Shown here piece by piece: positions 35,282 to 43,588 of a DNA stretch of 64,000 nt (position 1 is the first letter of the stretch; each line of letters starts with the position of its first letter). The notes beneath the pieces are model-generated. The model saw nothing but the letters and a program-made list of their open reading frames with translations, did not search any database and was not told the origin of the DNA. Location of the stretch: assembly GCF_036013645.1 (NCBI RefSeq), contig NZ_CP107869.1:6882001-6946000 (forward strand). Direction: 5' to 3'. The DNA is from Streptomyces sp. NBC_00490. Its GTDB lineage: Bacteria; Actinomycetota; Actinomycetes; Streptomycetales; Streptomycetaceae. The position numbers were made by a program, and so were the translations under genes.

Positions 35282-36142
35282 TCAGACCTCCGTCCGGAGC
35301 AGCCGCACGTACACCGCCGAGAACAGCGAGCCCACCACCAGAAGCAGCAGCGCCACCGCCGTGCCGTAGCCGATCATGCTCTTCTGGAACGCCTCCTCGT
35401 ACATGAACAGCGGCAGCGTCTGGCTCCTGCCGCCCGGGCCGCCCCTCGTCATCACCCAGATCAGGCCGAACACGGACAGGGTCTGGAGGGTGATGAGCAT
35501 GAGGTTCGTGCCGATGGAGCGGCGGATCATCGGGAGGGTGATGTGCCACATGCGGCGCCAGCCGCCCGCGCCGTCGACCTCCGCCGCCTCGGTGATCTCC
35601 TGGGGGATCTCGTTCAGCGCCGCCGAGTAGACCAGCATGGAGAACGCCGTGCCCCGCCACACGTTCGCGAACGACACCGCGAGGATCGGCAGGGTGAACA
35701 GCCAGTTCTGGGTGGGCAGATGGAGCCGGTCCAGGACGGCGTTCAGGGTGCCCTCGCGGCGGAAGAAGGCGTAGAGGAGGAAGCCGGCGACCACCTCCGG
35801 GAGCACCCACGCCGCGATGACCACCGCGCCGACGACCGTGCGCACCGGCTTCGACGCGCGCCGCATCAGCGCGGCCAGCGCCAGGCCCAGCGTGTTCTGG
35901 CCGATCAGCGCCGACACGACCGTGAAGACCAGCGTCAGCCACACCGCGTTGCGGAACGCCTCGTCCCCGAAGGCCGTACGGAAGTTCTCGAGGCCGATGA
36001 ACGACTCCTGGGCCTGGCCGGTGAGTTGGAGGTCGGTGAAGGCGATGTAGGCGCAGTAGGCGATGGGGCCGGCCAGGAAGAGGAGCAGGAGGATCACGGA
36101 GGGGGCGAGGGGGAGCGCGCGGGCGGTCCTCGTGAGTCTCAT
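35282..36142 (-). CDS. Sugar ABC transporter permease (MalF-type)
   Basis: A 286-residue membrane subunit with six helices (first SVILLLLFLAGPIAYCAYIA). The EAA loop is EITEAAEVDGAGGWRRMWHI, near residue 195. The C-terminal GGRSQTLPLFMYEEAFQ is typical for CUT1 permeases. It lies between the substrate-binding lipoprotein (ten bases upstream) and the MalG-type permease. No ATPase gene is linked, so the complex probably uses a shared MsiK-type ATPase (family knowledge for streptomycetes). Confidence 0.9.
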   Translation of the reverse strand: MRLTRTARALPLAPSVILLLLFLAGPIAYCAYIAFTDLQLTGQAQESFIGLENFRTAFGDEAFRNAVWLTLVFTVVSALIGQNTLGLALAALMRRASKPVRTVVGAVVIAAWVLPEVVAGFLLYAFFRREGTLNAVLDRLHLPTQNWLFTLPILAVSFANVWRGTAFSMLVYSAALNEIPQEITEAAEVDGAGGWRRMWHITLPMIRRSIGTNLMLITLQTLSVFGLIWVMTRGGPGGRSQTLPLFMYEEAFQKSMIGYGTAVALLLLVVGSLFSAVYVRLLRTEV

Positions 36143-36152
36143 GGGAGAGGGC

Positions 36153-37535
36153 TCACTTCTCGATCACTTTGCCGTCGGCCGCCGTTCTCAGCTCCTCGTC
36201 GTAGGCCCTCGCCGCTTCCTCCACCGACATGTCGCCCGTCGTCACGCCCTCCATCGCCTCCTGGATCGCGGTGGAGACCTTCGGATACGCCGGATAGGCG
36301 GGCCGGTAGTGCGTGCTCGCGACCAGGTCGGTGAAGAACGTGATGCCGGGCTGGGCGTCGGCGTACGCGGGGTCCTCGGCGACGTCCTTGCGGACCGCGA
36401 TGCCGGAGTTGGCGATGTACCACTTCTGGGCGTTCGCCTTGGTCTGCATCGTCCTGATGAAGTCGAAGGCCAGGTCGGGGTTGGCCGCCTTCGACGGGAT
36501 GGCCCAGGTCCAGCCGCCGGACATGCTCACCTTGCCGGGGGCCTGGCCGTGCTGGGTGGGCATGTACGCGAGGCCCAACTTCCGTGACCACTCGGGCCAT
36601 TCGTGCCCGCTGCCCTCCAGCCAGTCCTGCGGGAGCCAGGAGCCGTCCAGGTCGATGCCGAGCTTGCCCTTGGGGAGGAGGTCGCCGCGGATGATGGTCT
36701 GGATGTTGGGGTCCAGGGCGGTCTCGACGTCCGGGCCGAGCTTCTCCCTGTAGACCGTCTCGACGAAGGAGAGGGCGTCCTTGAAGCCCTGGCCGCCGGC
36801 GATCCACTTCTTGGTGGCCGTGTCGTAGAGGGGGTCCGCGGTGCCGTCGGCCGTGCCGTAGAGCAGCATCTCGAAGCCCTGCATCGTCGCGGCCTCACCC
36901 GCGGGTTTGCCGGTGTAGACGTTGAGAGGCGTGACGTCGGGGACCTTCCTCTTGATCGTGCGGGCGGCTTCGAGGACCTCGTCCCAGGTCTTCGGCTGCC
37001 AGTCGGCGGGGAGACCGGCCTTGGCGAAGACGCCCTTGTCGAACCACAGCCCCCGGGTGTCGGTGCCGTCCGGGACGCCGTACGTCTTCCCGTCCTCGGC
37101 CTTGGCCGCCGTCTTCGCCGTGTCGATGAACTGGCTCCAGTCCGGCCACTTGGCGAGATAGGCGTCCAGGGGCTTCAAGTACCCGCTGGTGATGTCGGAG
37201 TTGATGAGGAAGGTGTCCTCGTAGACCAGGTCCGGGGCGGTCTTGGGGGAGCGGAGCATCTGCTGGACCTTGGTGTAGTACTCCGAGTCCGGGGCCTTGA
37301 TGGGGACGAGCTCGACCTTCTTGCCGGGGTTCTCCTTCTCGAACTGCTTCTTGATGCCGGCCAGGAACTCGTCCATCACCTTGATGGAGTTGTCCGTGGA
37401 CTGCTTGAAGGAGACCTTCAGGGTGTCCGGGTCGCTTCCGGAACCGGAACTGCACGCGGTGAGGGCGGTGGCGGTGAGGGCGGCGGCGAGGAGTGCGGGG
37501 AGCGCGGTGCGGACGGCGGTGGGGCGCACGGGCAT
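36153..37535 (-). CDS. Sugar-binding lipoprotein of ABC transporter
   Basis: A 460-residue extracellular solute-binding protein (family 1). The signal peptide ends LTATALTAC with the lipidated cysteine at 28. The mature protein begins SSGSGSDPDTLKVSFKQ and carries typical segments GVPDGTDTRGLWFDKGVFAK and SGGWTWAIPSKAANPDLAFD. It heads the operon and should deliver sugar to the two permeases. No regulator of the LacI or GntR family is adjacent. The substrate is unknown; oligosaccharide is likely for CUT1. Confidence 0.92.
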   Translation of the reverse strand: MPVRPTAVRTALPALLAAALTATALTACSSGSGSDPDTLKVSFKQSTDNSIKVMDEFLAGIKKQFEKENPGKKVELVPIKAPDSEYYTKVQQMLRSPKTAPDLVYEDTFLINSDITSGYLKPLDAYLAKWPDWSQFIDTAKTAAKAEDGKTYGVPDGTDTRGLWFDKGVFAKAGLPADWQPKTWDEVLEAARTIKRKVPDVTPLNVYTGKPAGEAATMQGFEMLLYGTADGTADPLYDTATKKWIAGGQGFKDALSFVETVYREKLGPDVETALDPNIQTIIRGDLLPKGKLGIDLDGSWLPQDWLEGSGHEWPEWSRKLGLAYMPTQHGQAPGKVSMSGGWTWAIPSKAANPDLAFDFIRTMQTKANAQKWYIANSGIAVRKDVAEDPAYADAQPGITFFTDLVASTHYRPAYPAYPKVSTAIQEAMEGVTTGDMSVEEAARAYDEELRTAADGKVIEK

Positions 37536-37710
37536 GACCTCCTACGGGCTCACGTGGGGGTGGCCGGGTGGCTGCCCGGTGAACGTAGGGGGAGTGGTCT
37601 AGTCAGGTCAATGAGTCTGCGCCGGATTGGGTGCCCGGGGCTGCCATCGCTCCCTTAAGGTACGGCCAGGTGACCTGTGCGGGGATGCCGTCGGGACCAG
37701 GGGAGAGCTG

Positions 37711-38259
37711 ATGCCGGACCAGCACGACGTCACCGTCGGGCAACTGCTCCTCGCCGAGTACCAGAGCCTCAAGGACGAACAGAAGACCCGCATCGGCTTC
37801 CGCGACAACCTCCTCTACGTCACCCTCACCGTCGTCGCCGCGGTCATCGCCGCCACCGCCCAGGCGAAACGCCCCGACATGCTGCTCGCGCTCCCGCCCG
37901 TGTGCGTGGTGCTCGGGTGGACGTACCTCGTCAACGACGAGAAGATCTCCGCGATCGGCCGGCACATACGCCATGACCTGGGACCGAAGCTCGCCCAACT
38001 CGCCCGGGCCGAGCACGCGTTCACCTGGGAGACCGTCCACCGCTCCGACGCCCGCCGGCGTCAGCGCAAGGTCATCCAGTGCGGGATCGACCTCCTGGCC
38101 TTCTGCGTCGTCCCCCTCGCCGGGCTCACCGTCTACTGGGCGGCGGGAGCGAACGGCGCCGGACTTCTCGCCCTGTCGCTCGTCGAGGCGCTGACCGTGA
38201 TCGGGCTCGCGGCCCAAGTCGTCGTATACACGCGGCCGTTCGGTCCTACGGCCCCTTGA
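37711..38259 (+). CDS. Small multi-pass membrane protein
   Basis: A 182-residue protein with four likely membrane helices, two close together (LLYVTLTVVAAVIAATAQ, then MLLALPPVCVVLGWTYLV) and two near the end (IDLLAFCVVPLAGLTVYWAA, then a last one through VIGLAAQVVVYT). The soluble middle part is charged (DEKISAIGRHIRHDLGPKL). ATG at 37711 follows GGGGAGAG. I do not recognise a named family; similar proteins are common in Streptomyces. It overlaps the convergent response regulator by 14 bases. Confidence 0.75.
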   Translation: MPDQHDVTVGQLLLAEYQSLKDEQKTRIGFRDNLLYVTLTVVAAVIAATAQAKRPDMLLALPPVCVVLGWTYLVNDEKISAIGRHIRHDLGPKLAQLARAEHAFTWETVHRSDARRRQRKVIQCGIDLLAFCVVPLAGLTVYWAAGANGAGLLALSLVEALTVIGLAAQVVVYTRPFGPTAP

Positions 38260-38935
38260 CCCACCGGTACTGCAACTCCGGCCGTCCCACCGTCCCGTAC
38301 TGCGGAGCCCGCGCCGCCCTCCCCGCGTCCACGAGATGCTCCAGATACCGCCGGGCGGTGATCCGGGAGATCCCCACGACCTCCGCGAGTCCGGTGGCCG
38401 TCAGTCCCTCCCCGCTGTCCCGCAGCGCCACGGTGACCCGTTCCAGCGTCGGGGAGCTCAGCCCCTTCGGCAGCGCCGCCGGTCCCGGCGCCCGCAGTGT
38501 CGCCAGCGCCCGGTCCACCTCGTCCTGTCCGCTCGCCTCGCCCACCGACGCGTGGAACTCGGCGTAGCGCACCAGCCGGTCCCGCAACGTGGCGAAGGTG
38601 AACGGCTTCAGGACGTACTGGACGACACCCAGGGAGACGCCCTCCCGTACCACCGTCAGGTCCCGCGCCGACGTCACCGCGATCACGTCCGCCTGATGCC
38701 CGGCGGCCCGGAGCGAGCGGGCGAACTGCAGACCGTGCACGTCGGGGAGGTGCAGGTCCAGCAGGAGCAGGTCCACCGGCGTACGGTCCAGCAGGCGCCG
38801 CGCCTCCGCCCCGGTGTGCGCCTTGCCGACGGCCGTGAAGCCCTGCACCCGGTTGACGTACATGACGTGCGCGTCCGCGGCGACCGGGTCGTCCTCCACG
38901 ACCAGGACACGGATCGGCTGTGGCTGGGTCGTCAT
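38246..38935 (-). CDS. Response regulator of DctR/CitB type
   Basis: A 229-residue two-component response regulator. The receiver domain has the acidic pair EDD (14-16), phospho-acceptor D60 (LLLLDLHLPD), Thr/Ser at VTSARD and Lys at YVLKPFTF. The C-terminal helix-turn-helix (LTATGLAEVVGISRITARRY) is that of CitB/DcuR-type regulators. ATG at 38935 overlaps the kinase stop (ATGA). It should activate the divergent dicarboxylate transporter gene dctA when the kinase senses substrate (inference from context and family). Confidence 0.92.
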   Translation of the reverse strand: MTTQPQPIRVLVVEDDPVAADAHVMYVNRVQGFTAVGKAHTGAEARRLLDRTPVDLLLLDLHLPDVHGLQFARSLRAAGHQADVIAVTSARDLTVVREGVSLGVVQYVLKPFTFATLRDRLVRYAEFHASVGEASGQDEVDRALATLRAPGPAALPKGLSSPTLERVTVALRDSGEGLTATGLAEVVGISRITARRYLEHLVDAGRAARAPQYGTVGRPELQYRWVKGP

Positions 38936-41121
38936 GCGTCGCCTCCAGAAGCGGTACCCCGCGAACCGGCGCCCTCCGGTTCGCCACCCTCCGGCCCCGG
39001 GGTCCGCGGCTCGATCCCCACCGGTACGGCACCTGCCGTCGACGCATCTTCGGCCACGCCCGCGCCCACCGTACGCCCGCCCCCCACACCCCCGCCCCGC
39101 GAGGCCTCCCCACCGTTCCCCCACGAGGACACGCCCCCGACCTCCGCCTCGCCCCCGACCTGCCCTCCGCCCCGAGCCTCCGCCTCACCCGCGCCGCCCC
39201 CGGCGGCCGTCTCGCCCCCGACGTTCCCGGCCTCCGCAGCGCCCCGGGTCTCCACCCCGCCCTGGACCCGCACATCGCCCCGGGTCTCCGCCGCGTCTCC
39301 GATGCCCCTGGCCTCCGCGTTGCCCCTGGCCTCAGCGGCGCCCCGGGTCTCCGTCTCGCCCCCGACGCTGCGGGTGTCCACCCCGCTCCGGACCGCCCCG
39401 TCGCTCCGGGCCCCCGCCCCGCCCCCGACCCGCACCTCGCCCCGGGCCTCCGCCTCGCCCCCGACGCCCCGGCCTTCCCCGTCGCCCCCGGCCCGAGCAG
39501 CCCCCCGCGCCCAGGCCTCGCCCGGGCCCCCGCCCCGCAGCGGTACGCGCACCTCGAATTCCGCTCCGCCCCCGGCCGCCTCCGCCACCGTCAGGGTTCC
39601 CTCGTGGCGGCTGACCGCCTGGCGTACGAGGGCCAGGCCGAGGCCTCGGCCGCCCGGGCCCGCGGGCTTTGTCGAGAAGCCTCGCTGGAAGACCGCCTCC
39701 GTGTGTGCCGGGTCCACGCCCCCGCCGGTGTCGGAGACGCGCAGGATCAGTTCGGCGGCTTCCGTGTACGCCGTCACCGTGACCCGCGCGCCCACGCTGC
39801 CCTGCGCCGCGTCCACCGCGTTGTCGATCAGGTTGCCGAGGATCGTCACCAGGTCGCGTGCGGGGAGCGAGGCCGGCAGCAGGCCGTCGTCCAGGCGGCT
39901 GTCCTCGGACACCACCAGCTCCACGCCCCGCTCGTTCGCCTGTGCCGTCTTCCCGAGCAGCAGGGCCGCCAGCACCGGTTCGCTCACCGCCGCCACCACC
40001 TGGTCGGTGAGCGCCTGCGCCAGCTCCAGTTCGGCTGTGGCGAAGTCCACCGCCTCCGCGGCCCGGTCGAGTTCGATCAGGGAGACGACCGTGTGGAGAC
40101 GGTTCGCCGCCTCGTGCGCCTGCGAGCGCAGCGCCTGGGTGAAGCCGCGTTCGGAGTTCAACTCGCCCATCAGGGACTGGAGTTCGGTCACGTCGCGCAG
40201 GGTCACGACCGTGCCCCGGCGGTCCCCTCCGGACACCGGTGAGGTGTTGATGACCAGGACCCGGTCCGCCGTCAGGTGCACCTCGTCCACCCGAGGCTCC
40301 GACGCCAGCAGCGCGCCCGTCAGGGGTGCGGGCAGGCCGAGTTCGGCCACCGAGCGGCCCACCACGTCCTCGGCCACGCCGAGCAGTTCCCGGCCGCCGT
40401 CGTTGATCAGCGCCACCCGGTACTGCCCGTCCAGCATCAACAACCCCTCGCGCACCGCGTGCAGCGCCGCCTGGTGGTAGTCGTGCATATGGCTGAGCTC
40501 GGTCGCGTTCATGTTGTGGGTGTGGCGGCGCAGACGGGCGTTGATGACGTACGTGCCCACCGCGCCCAGCGCCAGCGCGCCCGCGGCGACGCCCAGCAGG
40601 GCCGTCAGCTGGCCCTGCACCCGCTCACTGATCTCCTCCACCCGGATACCCGCGCTGACCAGGCCCACGACCTCGCCGTGCGCCTTGATGGGGGTGACCG
40701 CGCGGACCGAGGCGCCGAGCGTGCCGGTGTAGGTCTCGGTGAAGGAGTCGCCGCCCAGGGCGGGAGTGATGTTGCCGAGGAAGTGCTTGCCGATCTCCTC
40801 CTCGCGGGGATGCGTCCAGCGGATCCCCTGCGGATTCATGATCGTGACGAAGTCGACGTCGGCGTCGTGCATCACCCGCAGCGCGTACGGCTGGAGCTTC
40901 GCGGACGGATCGGGCGTACCGATGGCCTCCCGTACCGAAGGGGCGTCCGCGACCGCGCGGGCCACCCCCATCGCCTGTCGGCCGGCCGCGTCCTCGGCCT
41001 GGCTGCGGTCGCTGACGTAGGTGAAGAGCGCGTACCCGGCGACGAGCACCGCTATCAGCACGGCCTGCATGGCGAAGAGCTGGCCGGCCAGGCTGCGGGG
41101 TCTCGGGACCGGTATGTGCAT
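38932..41121 (-). CDS. CitA/DcuS-type sensor histidine kinase with long tail
   Basis: A 729-residue membrane kinase. Helix 1 is QLFAMQAVLIAVLVAGYALF. An extracytoplasmic PDC-type sensor follows (about 40-170; FVTIMNPQGIRWTHP), then helix 2 (GVAAGALALGAVGTYVI), a PAS domain (about 215-330), the SPOB-type phospho-acceptor region (RSQAHEAANRLHTVVSL) and the ATPase (LGNLIDNAVDAAQ, SDTGGGVDP, GRGLGLALVRQAV). Residues from about 530 to the end are Gly/Ala/Glu/Arg low complexity (VGGEAEARGEVR-type repeats), far beyond the normal end of the family. ATG at 41121. Likely senses C4-dicarboxylates or citrate (family knowledge). Confidence 0.9.
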   Translation of the reverse strand: MHIPVPRPRSLAGQLFAMQAVLIAVLVAGYALFTYVSDRSQAEDAAGRQAMGVARAVADAPSVREAIGTPDPSAKLQPYALRVMHDADVDFVTIMNPQGIRWTHPREEEIGKHFLGNITPALGGDSFTETYTGTLGASVRAVTPIKAHGEVVGLVSAGIRVEEISERVQGQLTALLGVAAGALALGAVGTYVINARLRRHTHNMNATELSHMHDYHQAALHAVREGLLMLDGQYRVALINDGGRELLGVAEDVVGRSVAELGLPAPLTGALLASEPRVDEVHLTADRVLVINTSPVSGGDRRGTVVTLRDVTELQSLMGELNSERGFTQALRSQAHEAANRLHTVVSLIELDRAAEAVDFATAELELAQALTDQVVAAVSEPVLAALLLGKTAQANERGVELVVSEDSRLDDGLLPASLPARDLVTILGNLIDNAVDAAQGSVGARVTVTAYTEAAELILRVSDTGGGVDPAHTEAVFQRGFSTKPAGPGGRGLGLALVRQAVSRHEGTLTVAEAAGGGAEFEVRVPLRGGGPGEAWARGAARAGGDGEGRGVGGEAEARGEVRVGGGAGARSDGAVRSGVDTRSVGGETETRGAAEARGNAEARGIGDAAETRGDVRVQGGVETRGAAEAGNVGGETAAGGGAGEAEARGGGQVGGEAEVGGVSSWGNGGEASRGGGVGGGRTVGAGVAEDASTAGAVPVGIEPRTPGPEGGEPEGAGSRGTASGGDA

Positions 41122-41273
41122 GTCGTCAGTGTGCCTCCGACAGTAAGTGTGAACTAAATGAACGGAAGGGTGACCGCCCTCACAGGGCAGGAGATAGTCA
41201 CGGCATTCCTCTAAAGCCCGGACGTGAGCCGCACGCCGGTGACAACCGACGAAGACGTCAAAGGAGGGCAGCC

Positions 41274-42656
41274 GTGGCCGCCAGCACCCCCGAAACCGCA
41301 TCTGCCGCGCCCGCCAAGCGGGACCGCACCCATTATCTGTACATCGCGGTGATCGTCGCGGTCGCCATCGGCATTCTTGTCGGCATGGTCGCGCCCGACT
41401 TCGCCGTCGAGCTGAAGCCCATCGGTACGGGCTTCGTGAACCTGATCAAGATGATGATCTCGCCGATCATCTTCTGCACGATCGTGCTGGGTATCGGTTC
41501 GGTGCGGAAGGCCGCCAAGGTCGGTGCCGTCGGCGGTATCGCGCTCCTCTACTTCACGATCATGTCGATGGTCGCGCTGGGCATCGGCCTCGTCGTCGGC
41601 AACATCCTGGACCCGGGCACCGGCCTCGCGGTGACCGACGCGGTCAAGGACGCCGGTCACGCGCAGGTCGACGCGGAGGCCAAGGACACCACCGAGTTCC
41701 TGCTCGGCATCATCCCGACCACGATGATCTCCGCGTTCACCCAGGGCGAGGTCCTGCAGACGCTGCTCATCGCCCTGCTCGCCGGGTTCGCGCTGCAGGC
41801 CATGGGTCCCGCCGGGGCGCCGGTCCTGCGCGGTGTCGAGCACATCCAGCGGCTCGTCTTCCGCATCCTCGCCATGATCATGTGGGCCGCTCCGATCGGT
41901 GCCTTCGGTGCCATGGCCGCCGTCGTGGGCTCCGCCGGCGTGGACGCGCTGAAGGACCTCGCCCTGCTGATGCTGGGCTTCTACACCACCTGCGTCCTGT
42001 TCGTCTTCATCGTGCTCGGCACGCTGCTGCGGGTGATCGCGGGCCTCAACATCCTCACGCTCTTCAAGTACCTCGGCCGTGAGTTCCTGCTGATCCTGTC
42101 GACCTCCTCCTCCGAGTCCGCGCTGCCGCGGCTCATCGCGAAGATGGAGCACCTGGGCATCAGCAAGCCCGTCGTCGGCATCACCGTCCCGACCGGCTAC
42201 TCCTTCAACCTCGACGGCACCATGATCTACATGACCATGGCCTCGCTGTTCATCGCCGACGCCATGGGTACGCCGATGTCGATCGGTGAGCAGATCCCGC
42301 TGCTGCTCTTCCTGTTCGTCGCCTCGAAGGGCGCCGCCGGTGTCACCGGTGCGGGTCTGGCCACGCTGGCCGGTGGTCTGCAGTCGCACAAGCCGGCCCT
42401 GGTGGACGGTATCGGCCTCATCGTCGGCATCGACCGCTTCATGAGCGAGGCCCGCGCCCTCACCAACTTCGCGGGCAACGCCGTCGCCACGGTCCTGATC
42501 GGCACCTGGACCAAGGAGATCGACCGCGAGCGCGTCGACCAGGTCCTCGCCGGTCACCTCCCGTTCGACGAGAAGACCCTCCTCGACGACGGCCACGAGA
42601 CCGTTGTCGCGGATGTGCCGGAGCAGGGCGGCGAGAAGGAGCTGGCGAAAGCGTAG
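41274..42656 (+). CDS. dctA: C4-dicarboxylate/proton symporter DctA
   Basis: A 460-residue symporter of the DAACS family with eight helices and two re-entrant loops. Signature segments are IKMMISPIIFCTIVLGI, STSSSESALPRL (serine-rich re-entrant loop), TGYSFNLDGTMIYMTMA and GGLQSHKPALVDGIGLIVG (a loop reading SKGAAGVTGAG lies before it). GTG at 41274 follows AAGGAGGG. It is divergent from the sensor kinase operon across 152 bases, the usual arrangement for a regulated dicarboxylate uptake system. Confidence 0.92.
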   Translation: MAASTPETASAAPAKRDRTHYLYIAVIVAVAIGILVGMVAPDFAVELKPIGTGFVNLIKMMISPIIFCTIVLGIGSVRKAAKVGAVGGIALLYFTIMSMVALGIGLVVGNILDPGTGLAVTDAVKDAGHAQVDAEAKDTTEFLLGIIPTTMISAFTQGEVLQTLLIALLAGFALQAMGPAGAPVLRGVEHIQRLVFRILAMIMWAAPIGAFGAMAAVVGSAGVDALKDLALLMLGFYTTCVLFVFIVLGTLLRVIAGLNILTLFKYLGREFLLILSTSSSESALPRLIAKMEHLGISKPVVGITVPTGYSFNLDGTMIYMTMASLFIADAMGTPMSIGEQIPLLLFLFVASKGAAGVTGAGLATLAGGLQSHKPALVDGIGLIVGIDRFMSEARALTNFAGNAVATVLIGTWTKEIDRERVDQVLAGHLPFDEKTLLDDGHETVVADVPEQGGEKELAKA

Positions 42657-42722
42657 GCGCTCCGCTGGGCGAGCCGTCGAGAACTCGGGGCTTGCTCTGG
42701 TCGGGAACCGCGGGTCCGCTCT

Positions 42723-42759
42723 GGCTGGTCGCGCAGTTCCCCGCGCCCCTTCGGGGCGC
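42723..42759 (+). repeat. Interspersed 37-bp repeat, copy 3
   Basis: Identical over 37 bases to copy 1 (10371-10407), beginning GGCTGGTCGCGCAGTTCCCC. The GCGCCCC-TTC-GGGGCGC hairpin occupies 42743-42759. It sits between convergent dctA and the TetR gene and may act as a terminator for either. Confidence 0.8.
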
Positions 42760-42845
42760 TGCCCCGACCGGCATCAAAAACTCCGGGCGGCTGAGAAGCT
42801 CCCCCGTCGCTCAGCCGCCCGGGCCACAACCGGCAGCAGTACAAC

Positions 42846-43463
42846 TCAATCGCTCAGCTTCGCCACCAGTTCGGTGGCACGAGAGGCGGGTACGCCCGCC
42901 GCGGTCAGTACGGTGACCGCGGCGGAGCGGCCCGCCTCTTCGGGTGCCAGGAGGCCGTCGTTCACCGCCTCCATCACCGCGAACACCAGCTGTTCATGGA
43001 CGTACGCCAGGGCAGGCACGGGCAGCGGGGAGGCGAAGACGCCCGCTGCCAGGCCGCGCCGCAGCAGGTCCTCGCTGGCCTCGCGCACCGGCGCCAGACG
43101 TTCCCGGATGCCCTGCATCGTCACGCTGCGCTGGGCCAGCGCGACCAGGATGCGATAGCGGTCGGCGACCTCCCAGACCGCCAGGATGGAGGCGGCCAGC
43201 GCCTCTGCCGGGTCCTCGACGTCCCCGCGCCCCGCCTCGTCGGCCGCCGCCACCGCTTCCACGGCTCCGTCGACGAGCGTGCTCACCAGCGCCTCACGGC
43301 TGGGGAAGTGCCCGTACACGGTCCGCCGTACGACTCCCGCGGCGCGCGCGATCTGGTCCATGGACGCATCCGGATCGCGCAGCAGCTCGGCGAGCGCCAC
43401 GTCGAGGATGCGGCGGCGGTTGGCGTCGGCGCGGCTGGGGTTACCCGTGGTCATGGACGCCAT
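42846..43463 (-). CDS. TetR-family repressor of the adjacent exporter
   Basis: A 205-residue regulator. The N-terminal helix-turn-helix is RRRILDVALAELLRDPDASM, then DQIARAAGVVRRTVYGHFPS. The C-terminal helical domain binds ligand (PALAYVHEQLVFAVMEAVND). ATG at 43463 follows AAGAGG with suitable spacing; ATG at 43454 is the alternative. Three tandem operators lie between it and the divergent DHA2 exporter, strong support for local repression that is lifted by an exported compound (inference). Confidence 0.92.
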   Translation of the reverse strand: MASMTTGNPSRADANRRRILDVALAELLRDPDASMDQIARAAGVVRRTVYGHFPSREALVSTLVDGAVEAVAAADEAGRGDVEDPAEALAASILAVWEVADRYRILVALAQRSVTMQGIRERLAPVREASEDLLRRGLAAGVFASPLPVPALAYVHEQLVFAVMEAVNDGLLAPEEAGRSAAVTVLTAAGVPASRATELVAKLSD

Positions 43464-43484
43464 TGTGCCTCTTCCCTCATCGAC

Positions 43485-43548
43485 TTGCACAGTGCTGTGC
43501 AAGGAGCGTACATTGCACAGTGTTGTGCAAATGCACAGCGCTGTGCAA
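43485..43548. promoter_or_regulatory. Three tandem TetR operators
   Basis: TTGCACAGTGCTGTGCAA (43485-43502, perfect), TTGCACAGTGTTGTGCAA (43513-43530, one mismatch pair) and TGCACAGCGCTGTGCA (43532-43547, perfect) lie in the 125-bp region between the TetR and exporter genes. Starts are 28 and about 18 bases apart. Confidence 0.9.
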
Positions 43549-43588
43549 CCCGTGGAAAACAAGTCCGCTGAGGAAGGCCACCCCTGCC

